A stretch of DNA of 24,739 nt from Bacillota bacterium (lineage in GTDB: Bacteria > Bacillota_I > Bacilli_A > Erysipelotrichales > Erysipelotrichaceae): assembly GCA_023388995.1 (NCBI GenBank), contig JAEWFD010000010.1, positions 1-24,739 of the forward strand, written 5' to 3'. A model generated the notes under the pieces. That model was not told where the DNA came from and searched no databases. It saw only the letters and a list, made by a program, of their open reading frames with translations. This document shows, piece by piece, positions 1 through 7,611 of the stretch. How positions within the stretch are numbered: position 1 is the stretch's first letter; each line of letters starts with the position of its first letter. The translations under genes were made by a program, and so were the position numbers.

Positions 1-370
1 ATGGCATATATCTAGGTGGTGAAAGTCCACTGTGGGGGTCGATAACTACCAACCACTAGCTGAAGACAAGGGCTTACCCGTGAGGGAGGTACCAAAGGAA
101 GTCGGAGGCAAAGTTCCGGTCTAAGGAACACGAACATTTTGAGGCAGTTAGTCTGGACGAGCTTGCTGAACAAGGCAAAATCCAATAGTTATCCGGAAGA
201 CGAAACTGTAAAGAGTGTAGATATATGGAATGAAAGAGATATGCCTTACCCCGGGAGATCTCATGGACATGGGGAAATGAAGTTTGAACCATGGTCGAAA
301 ACGGTTCGTCATGAGAAGTCAGCAGAAGCCATAGTACTTGTTGATCTAGTAAGACAAGGAAGGGCTGAAC

Positions 371-1810
371 ATGAGGAGATGGAAGAGAATGAAAGGAACA
401 AAGAGTGAAGCAAAATACTGCCAACTTCGATTTGAATTTGAAGGCTTGGTGGGGGCGGATAGCACGGAATGCGAAAGGAACCCACGAGTGTATGATTCAT
501 CTTTGGTACTTGAATCAAACAACACCAATGGAATTGTAGTAAAAGAGCAGTTGTTGGAGAGGATTGTGGAGAAAAGCAACTTTCGGGAAGCCATGAAGCA
601 AGTCATCCGAAACAAGGGAAGTCATGGAGTGGACGGAATGAGTGTCGATGAACTTCGAGACTTTCTGAACACAAACTGGGACACCTTGAAACAAATGCTG
701 CTAGCGGGAAAATACCACCCGCAGCCTGTTAGAAGGGTAGAAATACCAAAGGATAATGGGAAGACAAGAAAACTAGGAATACCAACAGCAGTAGACAGGG
801 TGATCCAACAGGCAATTGCCCAAGTGTTAACTCCTATCTATGAACCATTGTTTCACGACAATAGTTATGGATTCCGTCCAAAGCGCAGTGCACAGCAGGC
901 AATCCAGAAATGCATGGACTACATGAATGAAGGATACCGCTACGTGATAGACATGGACTTGGAGAAATATTTTGATACAGTGAACCATGATAAAGTGGTG
1001 GCGCTGCTAACGAAGAATATCAAGGATGGCAGAGTGATCTCGCTGATCCACAGGTACATGAGAGCAGGAGTATTGGTAGAGCATAAGTTTGAGAAGACAG
1101 AAATCGGAGTACCGCAAGGTGGTCCGCTAAGTCCGTTATTATCGAATATTATGCTGAACGAACTTGACCAGGAGTTAGAGAGAAGAGGACATCGCTTCGC
1201 AAGGTATGCGGATGATAGTGTCATCTTCTTGAAGACGAAAAGAAGTGCAGAGCGTGTGAAGAAAACAATCACCAAATTCATTGAGGAAAGATTAAGGTTG
1301 GTAGTAAACAAAGAAAAGACTGTGGTCGCGAGAGCAGCACAAATTAAGTTTCTTGGCTTTGGCTTCTACTTCAATAAAGAAGGAGCAAGAGCCAGAGTAC
1401 ACCAGCAGTCAGTGAAGAAATTGAAGGATAAGATTCGTTTGCATACGCAGAAGAGCAAAGGAAACGTGAGCAATGAAACACGACCTTTGAACCTGCGCAG
1501 ATTGATTATGGGTTGGGTGAACTATTTTAAGATTGCCGATATGAAAGTATTATTGCATGACATTGACGAATGGATGAGAGCCAAGATTAGGGTTGTTTAT
1601 TGGAAACAATGGAAGAAGATCAAGACTAGACACGAACGGTTGAAAGCACTGGGTATGCAAGATAACGAAGCATACCGCAATGCATGCACAAGAAAAGGCT
1701 ATTGGCGAGTAGCCCATAGCCCAGTACTAGGAAAAACCTTAACGAATGAAGTCTTGAAGGTGTATGGATATATCTATTTTTCAGATTACTACAAAACTGT
1801 AAACTTATGA
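371..1810 (+). CDS. ltrA: Group II intron reverse transcriptase/maturase
   Basis: Multifunctional intron-encoded protein of 479 residues that helps the intron fold and splice and copies it into new sites. Reverse transcriptase blocks are visible in order: the RT0/RT1 region with NKGSHGVDGMSVDE (81-94), PKDNGKTRKLGIPT (126-139), YGFRPKRSA (166-174), DMDLEKYFDTVNHD (194-207), GVPQGGPLSPLLSN (246-259) and the catalytic YADD (279-282). The maturase (X) domain follows with RRLIMGWVNYF (376-386). The C-terminus has no CxxC pairs or HNH motif, so the endonuclease domain appears absent. ATG 371 is preceded by AAGGAAGG at 356-363 with a 7-nt spacer. The first 55 or so residues are poorly conserved in type, so a start further in remains possible. 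The stop codon TGA overlaps the first two bases of domain V. Confidence 0.93.
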   Translation: MRRWKRMKGTKSEAKYCQLRFEFEGLVGADSTECERNPRVYDSSLVLESNNTNGIVVKEQLLERIVEKSNFREAMKQVIRNKGSHGVDGMSVDELRDFLNTNWDTLKQMLLAGKYHPQPVRRVEIPKDNGKTRKLGIPTAVDRVIQQAIAQVLTPIYEPLFHDNSYGFRPKRSAQQAIQKCMDYMNEGYRYVIDMDLEKYFDTVNHDKVVALLTKNIKDGRVISLIHRYMRAGVLVEHKFEKTEIGVPQGGPLSPLLSNIMLNELDQELERRGHRFARYADDSVIFLKTKRSAERVKKTITKFIEERLRLVVNKEKTVVARAAQIKFLGFGFYFNKEGARARVHQQSVKKLKDKIRLHTQKSKGNVSNETRPLNLRRLIMGWVNYFKIADMKVLLHDIDEWMRAKIRVVYWKQWKKIKTRHERLKALGMQDNEAYRNACTRKGYWRVAHSPVLGKTLTNEVLKVYGYIYFSDYYKTVNL

Positions 1811-1842
1811 GCCGCCGTATACCGAACGGTACGTACGGTGGC
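1809..1842 (+). ncRNA. Group II intron domain V catalytic hairpin
   Basis: A 34-nt hairpin. Nine pairs join 1811-1819 with 1834-1842 (one G-U). A two-base bulge CG lies at 1832-1833, and four more pairs join 1820-1823 with 1828-1831 around the loop GAAC. The AGC triad that binds catalytic metal in group II introns is at 1810-1812. Length, bulge and triad match the canonical form, so the intron core looks intact at this end. Confidence 0.92.
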
Positions 1843-1971
1843 AGGAGAGGGGCGAAGTAACTTTATTGATTACTAGCCTCTACTCGATTGTTCGTGCTTT
1901 ATGAGACAAGCAATATAGGACAGGACGGAACTGGTGCAGTCTGGTAAAATGAAGATAAGGAGGAAGTGCAT

Positions 1972-2844
1972 ATGGATTGGACAATGGCACTTAAGCAGGT
2001 AGTTTCTTATATGGAGGAGCATTTGCTGGAAGAGATAACGTATGATGAAATTGCAGCGCAAATCTATGTTTCAACCTTTCATTTTCATCGGACATTTGCC
2101 TTGATGACGGGAATGAGTGCAAGCACCTATATTCGAAACAGAAGACTGACGCTGGCTGCGCATGATTTGGCTGAAAAAAAGCAAAAGGTAATCGATGTTG
2201 CATTGAAGTACGGATATGAATCGCCGGAGAGTTTTACCAAGGCTTTTCGCAAGTTTCATGGTATTGCACCATCCCAAGCAAGAACTCCAAAAGCAGCTTT
2301 GCAAGCATGCCAAAAACTGATTATACCGATGCACACAGCAAAGAAGATGACACTAAATTATCGAATAGAACAAACAGATGAGATGACCTTGATGGTCAAA
2401 CAGCGCAAGTTTCATAATGAAATCACGCTTGAAGAAGGAAATCATGATATCGCTGATTTTTGGACAGAATGTGATCAGGATGGCAGTATCGATGTGTTGA
2501 AGAAACATCAGGAAACACCCTATTTGTATGGTGTTTGTGCCCCTCTTGGCAAGATAGATCCGCAGTTTCTGTATGGTATTGGAGTAATCTGCCAACAGAA
2601 TAAGCATATGGAAGGGTTTGATCGAATTACTGTTGTGCCGCAGCAGTGGGCGGTATTCCGTTGTATTGGTGAAGATGGGGGTTGCATCGGTGAAATGTGG
2701 GAGAGGATTTTCAAGGAATTTCTGGTACAGTCTGAGTATGAAATGCTGGACGAAATGGACTTTGAATTATATCCGCCTGCCGGAAGCGACTACTTTTGTG
2801 AGATTTGGATTCCTGTTCGCAAACGCGAAGATCGTCAGAATTAG
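1972..2844 (+). CDS. AraC-family regulator with GyrI-like C-terminal domain
   Basis: DNA-binding transcription factor of 290 residues. The two AraC helix-turn-helix units are at the N-terminus (about residues 5-105), including YDEIAAQIYVSTFHFHRTF and the family signature near ALKYGYESPESFTKAFRKFHG. The C-terminal half (about 120-285) resembles the AraC effector-binding/GyrI-like fold, which usually binds a small molecule. ATG 1972 is chosen over GTG 1966 because AAGGAGG (1957-1963) is 8 nt from the ATG but only 2 nt from the GTG. No target gene is adjacent: the gene stands alone between the intron and a terminator. No convincing sigma-A promoter was found between the intron end and the gene, so it may be read from intron or upstream transcription. 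Confidence 0.88.
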   Translation: MDWTMALKQVVSYMEEHLLEEITYDEIAAQIYVSTFHFHRTFALMTGMSASTYIRNRRLTLAAHDLAEKKQKVIDVALKYGYESPESFTKAFRKFHGIAPSQARTPKAALQACQKLIIPMHTAKKMTLNYRIEQTDEMTLMVKQRKFHNEITLEEGNHDIADFWTECDQDGSIDVLKKHQETPYLYGVCAPLGKIDPQFLYGIGVICQQNKHMEGFDRITVVPQQWAVFRCIGEDGGCIGEMWERIFKEFLVQSEYEMLDEMDFELYPPAGSDYFCEIWIPVRKREDRQN

Positions 2845-2906
2845 GATATCGCAACGCCCAAGGAGTATTCCAGCGAGCCAATACTAAACAAGTAATTATG
2901 AATAAA

Positions 2907-2949
2907 AGAGCAGATATCCCGGAATGTGTGATATCTGCTCTGTTTTTTT
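2907..2949. terminator. Bidirectional intrinsic terminator between araC-type and lysR genes
   Basis: A perfect 12-bp inverted repeat (AGAGCAGATATC at 2907-2918, complement at 2930-2941) with an 11-nt loop. It is followed by seven T on the plus strand (2943-2949) and by TTTTATT when read on the minus strand. It serves the two converging genes. Confidence 0.92.
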
Positions 2950-2980
2950 GTAATGAATCAAGACCTGCTGGTTACAAGAG

Positions 2981-3901
2981 TTAAGGCTGAATGGGACCAG
3001 CCGGTTTATTCTTCAAGAAATAATCCATGATGGAGTCGCGTACAAACTCCTCAATTCTGGTGTAGTGCTCCTTAACTGGATAGGTTAGGACAACATGCCA
3101 GGAAATTGGGTGGTCAAAGGGAACTTCAACAATATCTTCGAAATTCATATGAGCTCTGGTAGGAGACGGCAAAATCGTTATAAAATTAGACATTCTGGTG
3201 GATTCTAACAAGAAATCCCATGACGATGAATAAACAGCAATGTTTGGTTCCATATCAATGCTGCGAAACTTACGGAATAATTGATGATGAATCATGAATG
3301 TTTCATTGAAGATAGCCAGATGTTCCCGCTTTAAGTCCTGCCAGCTGATCATTTTCTTTTTGGAAAGAGGATTATTGATAGACATAAATGCCGTCAGCTG
3401 GTCTCTGCGAATTAGTTCTTCTTTGTACATTTGGGAATTCAGGTCTGTTGGCTGCAGCAAAACCGCAAAATCCACTTCATGGAGCAGCAGCATTTTTCGT
3501 AAATCATAAGCACCAATTTCCAGAATTTCAAATTTGATGTTGGGATTGTTGATAATGAGCTGGGCCAATACTTCGGTAAACAGGACCGTCAACACAAGAG
3601 GGGGGATGCCGATACGGACCGAACCTTTAACAGCGGTTGATTGATCGCGGAGTTCTTTTAACATGGTTTGGTGATGAGAAATGACCACGATGGCATTATT
3701 ATAGAAATTCTCGCCAATACTAGTCAATCCGAGCAGTCTCCCGTTGGAGCGAACAAATAACTCGACATTTTCTTCTTCTTCAAACTTGCGGATATATTGA
3801 CTCAGTGCTGGCTGAGACAAATGTAGCTTCTTGGATGCGGTGGATATGTTGAATTGATTCTCAACAACGGTGACAAAATACTTCAATTGTTTGATGTCCA
3901 T
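2981..3901 (-). CDS. LysR-family transcriptional regulator
   Basis: Transcription factor of 306 residues. The N-terminal winged helix-turn-helix is clear (residues about 1-60: MDIKQLKYFVTVVE, then STASKKLHLSQPALSQYIRKFE). The rest fits the LysR substrate-binding domain, which senses a pathway metabolite. The start is supported by GGAGGG (plus-strand 3906-3911) 4 nt before the ATG. It is divergent from the 3-hydroxybutyrate operon with a shared 280-bp control region, the classical layout for a LysR activator and its target, so it probably senses hydroxybutyrate, acetoacetate or a CoA derivative (inference). Confidence 0.92.
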   Translation of the reverse strand: MDIKQLKYFVTVVENQFNISTASKKLHLSQPALSQYIRKFEEEENVELFVRSNGRLLGLTSIGENFYNNAIVVISHHQTMLKELRDQSTAVKGSVRIGIPPLVLTVLFTEVLAQLIINNPNIKFEILEIGAYDLRKMLLLHEVDFAVLLQPTDLNSQMYKEELIRRDQLTAFMSINNPLSKKKMISWQDLKREHLAIFNETFMIHHQLFRKFRSIDMEPNIAVYSSSWDFLLESTRMSNFITILPSPTRAHMNFEDIVEVPFDHPISWHVVLTYPVKEHYTRIEEFVRDSIMDYFLKNKPAGPIQP

Positions 3902-3961
3902 AATTCCCTCCGATCAAATAATGTGAAAATAAATCGTGATTTTGCGGAAATATACCTTCAA

Positions 3962-3990
3962 ACAATAATACAATTTTAGGCAAATGTCAA
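3962..3990 (-). promoter_or_regulatory. Promoter of lysR-type gene
   Basis: On the minus strand, TTGACA (complement of 3985-3990), a 17-nt spacer and TATTGT (complement of 3962-3967). The -35 is perfect and the -10 matches at four of six positions. Confidence 0.55.
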
Positions 3991-4002
3991 TAGAATATAT
4001 CT

Positions 4003-4016
4003 TATTAGTGTTAATA
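4003..4016. promoter_or_regulatory. Candidate LysR site 1, TATTA-N4-TAATA
   Basis: Perfect 5-bp arms around GTGT, placed just upstream of the lysR -35. Position and A/T-rich dyad symmetry fit an autoregulatory LysR-type site. No binding data can be inferred beyond this. Confidence 0.35.
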
Positions 4017-4061
4017 TCATACAAAAAGTAAATAATTGTGAGATGATGCGATAACTTTTAG

Positions 4062-4076
4062 TTATACTTGCCATAA
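4062..4076. promoter_or_regulatory. Candidate LysR site 2, TTAT-N7-ATAA
   Basis: Interrupted dyad containing a T-N11-A core, lying about 47-61 bp before the predicted operon transcription start. That is close to where LysR activators usually bind (about -65). Confidence 0.4.
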
Positions 4077-4087
4077 TTTTTAGGTAT

Positions 4088-4116
4088 TAGACAAAAAAGT
4101 ATTTTGCTTCTAAAAT
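4088..4116 (+). promoter_or_regulatory. Promoter of the hydroxybutyrate operon
   Basis: TAGACA (4088-4093), a 17-nt spacer and TAAAAT (4111-4116). Both hexamers are one base off consensus. The predicted start is near 4123, giving a leader of about 58 nt before the thiolase ATG. Confidence 0.55.
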
Positions 4117-4121
4117 GTAAG

Positions 4122-4134
4122 TGTAAGCGCTTCA
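4122..4134. promoter_or_regulatory. Imperfect cre-like (CcpA) site
   Basis: TGTAAGCGCTTCA has the AAGCGCTT core of catabolite-responsive elements flanked by TG and CA, but is one base shorter than the 14-bp consensus. It overlaps the predicted transcription start, where CcpA binding would repress. The evidence is suggestive only. Confidence 0.3.
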
Positions 4135-4181
4135 TGTAACAATCAATTTGATTAAAACAGAAGCAAATCAAAGGAGGAAAC

Positions 4182-5360
4182 ATGAGAGATGTTGTAATCG
4201 TAGCCGCTCAGCGTACAGCCATAGGTTCGTTTGGCGGTGTATTCCAAAATGTGTCCGCAGTAGAATTAGGGAAGACAGTAGTAAAAGATGCAATGGAGAA
4301 AATCAATTTAGATCCAGCAATGGTTGATGAATTGATCTTCGGCAATGTATTGCAAGCTGGATTAGGGCAAAACGTTGCCCGCCAAGTTGCTGTACATGCA
4401 GGACTTCCGGTAGAATTGCCATCCTTCGTAGTGAATAAGGTGTGCGGTTCCGGTTTGAAAGCAGTTCAACTTGCTGCACAAGCAATCATGGCAGGAGATG
4501 CTGAGATTGTGATCGCCGGCGGAACTGAAAACATGAGCCAATCTGCTTACGTTCTTCCAAAAGCTCGCTGGGGAGCACGTATGGGAAATGCAGAATTGGT
4601 AGACACCATGGTGCACGATGGTTTAACAGATGCATTCCATGGCTATCACATGGGTATTACAGCTGAAAACTTAGTTGAAAAATTTGGTTTAACACGCGAA
4701 GAGCAAGATCGTCTTGCAGTAGCGAGCCAAAATAAAGCAGAAGCAGCAATGAAAGCTGGACGCTTTGCGGAAGAAATTACTCCGGTATTGGTACCGCAAA
4801 GAAAAGGTGATCCAATCAAGATCGATCAAGATGAATATCCACGTGCAGGCGTAACCTATGAATCAATGGAAAAATTACGTCCTGCGTTCAAGAAAGATGG
4901 TACAGTAACGGCTGCCAGCTCTTCGGGTATCAATGATGGAGCAGCTGCCCTTGTTCTGATGAGCAAGGAAAAAGCAGAAGCACTTGGACTTCAGCCACTT
5001 GTAACAATCGTTTCTTACTCCAGTGCTGGTGTAGATCCGCAGATTATGGGTTATGGACCGGTTCCTGCTACGCGCAAGGCACTTGAAAAAGCGAACTTGC
5101 AAATGGCAGACATTGATCTGGTGGAAGCAAATGAAGCATTCGCAGCACAAGCATTGTCTGTATTGAAAGATTTGAATGCAGATATGGAAAAAGTAAATGT
5201 AAACGGCGGCGCAATTGCTATTGGTCATCCGATCGGTGCAAGCGGTGCTCGTATCTTGGTAACTCTGATCCACGAAATGATGAAACGTGATGTCAAGCAT
5301 GGACTTGCGACACTTTGCATCGGCGGCGGACAAGGAATTGCCATGATCGTGAAAAGATAA
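4182..5360 (+). CDS. atoB: Acetyl-CoA C-acetyltransferase (thiolase)
   Basis: Thiolase II of 392 residues, the usual length. It reversibly condenses two acetyl-CoA to acetoacetyl-CoA; here it probably runs in the cleavage direction. The acyl-carrying cysteine is C88 in VNKVCGSGLKAV. The GHP histidine is about H349 in NGGAIAIGHPIGASGAR, and the second cysteine is about C379 in LCIGGGQG. AAGGAGG at 4171-4177 sets the start. It is first in the operon, 9 nt before the CoA-transferase A gene, downstream of the divergent LysR control region. Family and motifs are certain; the physiological direction is inferred from the dehydrogenase and permease genes behind it. Confidence 0.96.
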   Translation: MRDVVIVAAQRTAIGSFGGVFQNVSAVELGKTVVKDAMEKINLDPAMVDELIFGNVLQAGLGQNVARQVAVHAGLPVELPSFVVNKVCGSGLKAVQLAAQAIMAGDAEIVIAGGTENMSQSAYVLPKARWGARMGNAELVDTMVHDGLTDAFHGYHMGITAENLVEKFGLTREEQDRLAVASQNKAEAAMKAGRFAEEITPVLVPQRKGDPIKIDQDEYPRAGVTYESMEKLRPAFKKDGTVTAASSSGINDGAAALVLMSKEKAEALGLQPLVTIVSYSSAGVDPQIMGYGPVPATRKALEKANLQMADIDLVEANEAFAAQALSVLKDLNADMEKVNVNGGAIAIGHPIGASGARILVTLIHEMMKRDVKHGLATLCIGGGQGIAMIVKR

Positions 5361-5369
5361 GGTGAACAT

Positions 5370-6026
5370 ATGAATAAAGTAATCAGTTTAGAACAAGCAA
5401 TCTCTTTCGTAAAAGATGGAGATGTAGTAATGATCGGTGGCTTCTTAGGTGTCGGATGTCCGGAAATGATGATCGATGCACTAGTTGCCAGCGGTAAAAA
5501 AGATTTAACCTTAATCTGCAATGACAGTGGCTTTGTGGATAAAGGACCAGGTAAGCTAGTTGTTACAAAGCAATTCAAGAAGATTATTGCTTCTCACGTT
5601 GGTACCAACAAAGAAACCGGCCGTCAAATGATGGCAGGAGAAACAGAAGTTGTGCTGACTCCGCAAGGAACTCTGATTGAACAAATCAGAGCTGGTGGAT
5701 ACGGCCTTGGTGGTGTTTTGACTGCTACCGGTATCGGAACTTTGGTGGAAGAAGGCAAGCAAAAAGTGGAAGTGGATGGCAAAACATATTTGCTGGAAAA
5801 ACCGCTTCGTGCAAATGTAGCGCTTCTGTTTGCGAATAAAGTAGACAAATATGGAAATATGAATTTCCATGGTTCAACCAGAAACTTCAACAATATGATG
5901 GCTTCAGCAGCTGATATTACGATTGTAGAAGCATGTGAAGTTGTGGAAATTGGTGAGTTGAATCCGGATTTGGTTCATACACCGGGCGTATTTGTGAAGT
6001 ATATTGTGGATCGAGGTGCAATGTAA
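5370..6026 (+). CDS. atoD: Acetoacetate/butyrate CoA-transferase subunit A
   Basis: Alpha subunit (218 residues) of a 3-oxoacid-type CoA-transferase that moves CoA from acetyl-CoA or succinyl-CoA onto acetoacetate. The glycine-rich CoA-binding stretch VMIGGFLGVGCP lies near residues 20-31, and the AtoD/ScoA-like pattern GGYGLGGVLTATGIGT near 109-124. The ribosome site is modest (AAGGTG at 5359-5364). The stop overlaps the next start as TAATG, so the two subunits are translationally coupled, as expected for a stoichiometric complex. The exact CoA donor cannot be read from sequence. Confidence 0.93.
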   Translation: MNKVISLEQAISFVKDGDVVMIGGFLGVGCPEMMIDALVASGKKDLTLICNDSGFVDKGPGKLVVTKQFKKIIASHVGTNKETGRQMMAGETEVVLTPQGTLIEQIRAGGYGLGGVLTATGIGTLVEEGKQKVEVDGKTYLLEKPLRANVALLFANKVDKYGNMNFHGSTRNFNNMMASAADITIVEACEVVEIGELNPDLVHTPGVFVKYIVDRGAM

Positions 6027-6679
6027 TGGATAAACAACAAGTTCAAGAATTTATTGCGAAACGTGTTGCGAAAGAATTGAATAGCGGTGACGTTGTTAAC
6101 CTTGGAATCGGGCTTCCAACGCAAGTTGCGAACTATGTTCCAAAAGATAAAATGGTAATGTTCCAGTCAGAAAACGGCTTTGTTGGTCTAGGACCTTCTC
6201 CGGAGCCGGAAAATGTAGACTGCTTCATTACAAATGCTGGAGGGATTCCGGTAACGATTATGCCAGGTGGTGCGTTCTTTGACAGTGCGGTATCATTTGG
6301 AATTATCCGCGGCGGTCACGTTGACCTTACGGTATTAGGTGCATTGCAAGTGGATGAAAAAGGAAATATCGCCAACTATATGATTCCTGGGAAAATGGTT
6401 CCGGGTATGGGCGGTGCTATGGACTTGCTGTCCGGTGCTCGCAAAGTTATTGTTGCGATGGAACACACTGCAAAAGGCAGCCACAAGATTTTGAAGGAAT
6501 GTACTCTTCCTCTGACTGCAAAAGAAGAAGTAAATCTGATTGTAACAGAGATGGGTGTCATTGAAGTAACCAAGGAAGGGCTGGTATTAATCGAAATTAA
6601 TCCAGAATTCACAGTGGAGCAAGTGCAAGAAGCAACAGAAGCAACACTGATTATTTCCCCGAACTTGAAACACATGTAA
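6026..6679 (+). CDS. atoA: Acetoacetate/butyrate CoA-transferase subunit B
   Basis: Beta subunit of 217 residues carrying the catalytic glutamate, E49 in the motif QSENG, which forms the enzyme-CoA thioester. Other family marks are NLGIGLPTQVANYVP (25-39) and the GLGP segment after the active site. The ATG overlaps the upstream stop by one base, and GAGGTG (6013-6018) lies 7 nt before it. Together with the A subunit it activates the acetoacetate produced by the dehydrogenase encoded next. Confidence 0.94.
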   Translation: MDKQQVQEFIAKRVAKELNSGDVVNLGIGLPTQVANYVPKDKMVMFQSENGFVGLGPSPEPENVDCFITNAGGIPVTIMPGGAFFDSAVSFGIIRGGHVDLTVLGALQVDEKGNIANYMIPGKMVPGMGGAMDLLSGARKVIVAMEHTAKGSHKILKECTLPLTAKEEVNLIVTEMGVIEVTKEGLVLIEINPEFTVEQVQEATEATLIISPNLKHM

Positions 6680-6739
6680 TTTAGCTGCCGGGAACAGCTG
6701 AATATAGAACTTTAACTTTATACAAATAGGAGGTATCAC

Positions 6740-7501
6740 ATGTTAAAGGAAAAAGTAGTTATCGTTACAGGAGCCGCTAGCGGAATTGGTTTGGCGATCG
6801 CTGAAATGTTTGCATCTGAAGATGCAAAAGTAGTGATGGTAGACATCAACGAAGCAGCATTGAAAGATCATGCTGATCGTTTGAAAGCAGCATATATCGC
6901 TGCTGACCTTAGCAAACGCGAAGAAAACAAAGCAGTTGTTGATTTCGCTGCGAAGACTTTTGGTAAAGTTGACATCTTGATCAACGTTGCTGGTATCCAA
7001 ACAGTAAGTCCGGTTGAAAACTTCCCTGAAGACAAATGGGATTTCATGATCAACTTGATGTTGACTTCTCCATTCTTGCTGTCTAAGTATTCTTGGCCAT
7101 TCATGAAAGAACAAGGTTGGGGACGTATCATCAACTTGAACTCTATTCATGGTTTGGTAGCTTCTGAATTTAAATCTGCTTATGTATCTGCAAAACATGG
7201 TTTGTCCGGATTCACGAAGACTGCTGCATTGGAAGGTGGTCCTCAAGGGATTACTGTTAACTCTATCTGCCCATCTTATGTAAGAACTCCGCTTGTTGAC
7301 AAGCAAATCGCTGCTCAAGCTGAAAACCATGGCATTTCCGAAGATGAAGTAGTAACTAAGATTATGCTTCAAAAAGCTGCTGTCAAGAAAATGCTGGAAC
7401 CTTCCACAATTGCTGAAGTAGTTAAATTCCTTTGCTCCGACGCTGCTTCAATGATCACTGGTTCTACCATGACAATCGACGGCGGATGGACTGCTGCTTA
7501 A
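6740..7501 (+). CDS. 3-hydroxybutyrate dehydrogenase (SDR family)
   Basis: Short-chain dehydrogenase of 253 residues, most like D-3-hydroxybutyrate dehydrogenases (EC 1.1.1.30), which convert 3-hydroxybutyrate and NAD to acetoacetate and NADH. The cofactor motif is TGAASGIG (10-17), and D35 after the second strand favours NAD. The catalytic set N105, S135, Y148, K152 is intact. The stretches AGIQTVSPVENFP and IHGLVASEFKSAYVSAKHG are characteristic of this subfamily, and the C-terminal TIDGGWTA is present. AGGAGG at 6728-6733 sets the start. A 60-nt gap separates it from the CoA-transferase B gene. Substrate assignment rests on subfamily motifs plus the ato genes and permease around it. Confidence 0.9.
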   Translation: MLKEKVVIVTGAASGIGLAIAEMFASEDAKVVMVDINEAALKDHADRLKAAYIAADLSKREENKAVVDFAAKTFGKVDILINVAGIQTVSPVENFPEDKWDFMINLMLTSPFLLSKYSWPFMKEQGWGRIINLNSIHGLVASEFKSAYVSAKHGLSGFTKTAALEGGPQGITVNSICPSYVRTPLVDKQIAAQAENHGISEDEVVTKIMLQKAAVKKMLEPSTIAEVVKFLCSDAASMITGSTMTIDGGWTAA

Positions 7502-7522
7502 TTTAAGTATTGTTTAGGGGGT

Positions 7523-7566
7523 GTGCTGGCAGCAGAGCAGATCTGTCATCCCTCTGATGTCGGCAC
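7523..7566 (+). promoter_or_regulatory. Large intercistronic hairpin without T-tract
   Basis: GTGCTGGCA (7523-7531) pairs along its full length with TGTCGGCAC (7558-7566, two G-U). After one mismatch, CAGAG (7533-7537) pairs with CTCTG (7552-7556), leaving a 13-nt loop that itself holds the palindrome CAGATCTG. No run of T follows, so it is unlikely to be a terminator. It may mark an mRNA processing or 3'-protection point that sets dehydrogenase and permease levels apart. Confidence 0.55.
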
Positions 7567-7611
7567 ATTCAACATGTTAAATATAGATATCACTATCGAA
7601 GGAGAGAAAAC

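Larger units (their letters stand above)
1..1883 (+). mobile_element. Group II intron, 5' end outside window
   Basis: Self-splicing retroelement. The RNA part before the ORF shows stretches typical of bacterial group II introns, such as GTGGTGAAAGTCCAC near 16-30 and GAAGTCAGCAGAAGCCATAG near 315-334. The maturase ORF sits in domain IV, and domains V and VI follow it directly. Only about 370 nt precede the ORF, less than usual, so the true 5' end lies upstream of the window. Domain VI runs from about 1845 to 1883: AGTAA (1856-1860) pairs with TTACT (1870-1874), and an unpaired A at 1875 is the likely lariat branch point. The 3' splice site is placed at ...CTCTAC (1883) because it lies 8 nt past that A; ...CGAT at 1888 is the alternative. 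The 3' exon is the leader of the AraC gene. Confidence 0.85.

Noticed and set aside
139..408. 89-codon frame in the intron 5' part
   Set aside because: Lies in structured intron RNA (domains I-IV), has no good ribosome site and no recognisable protein features.
4875..5369. 164-codon frame on the minus strand inside the thiolase gene
   Set aside because: Antisense shadow of a well-conserved gene; rich in cysteine and histidine without any domain pattern.
6683..6699. Small hairpin AGCTG-N7-CAGCT after the CoA-transferase B gene
   Set aside because: Only 5 bp with no T-tract; too weak to call a terminator or attenuator.
6743..7372. 209-codon minus-strand frame opposite the dehydrogenase gene
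   Set aside because: Arises from codon bias on the sense strand; no domain and no ribosome site.
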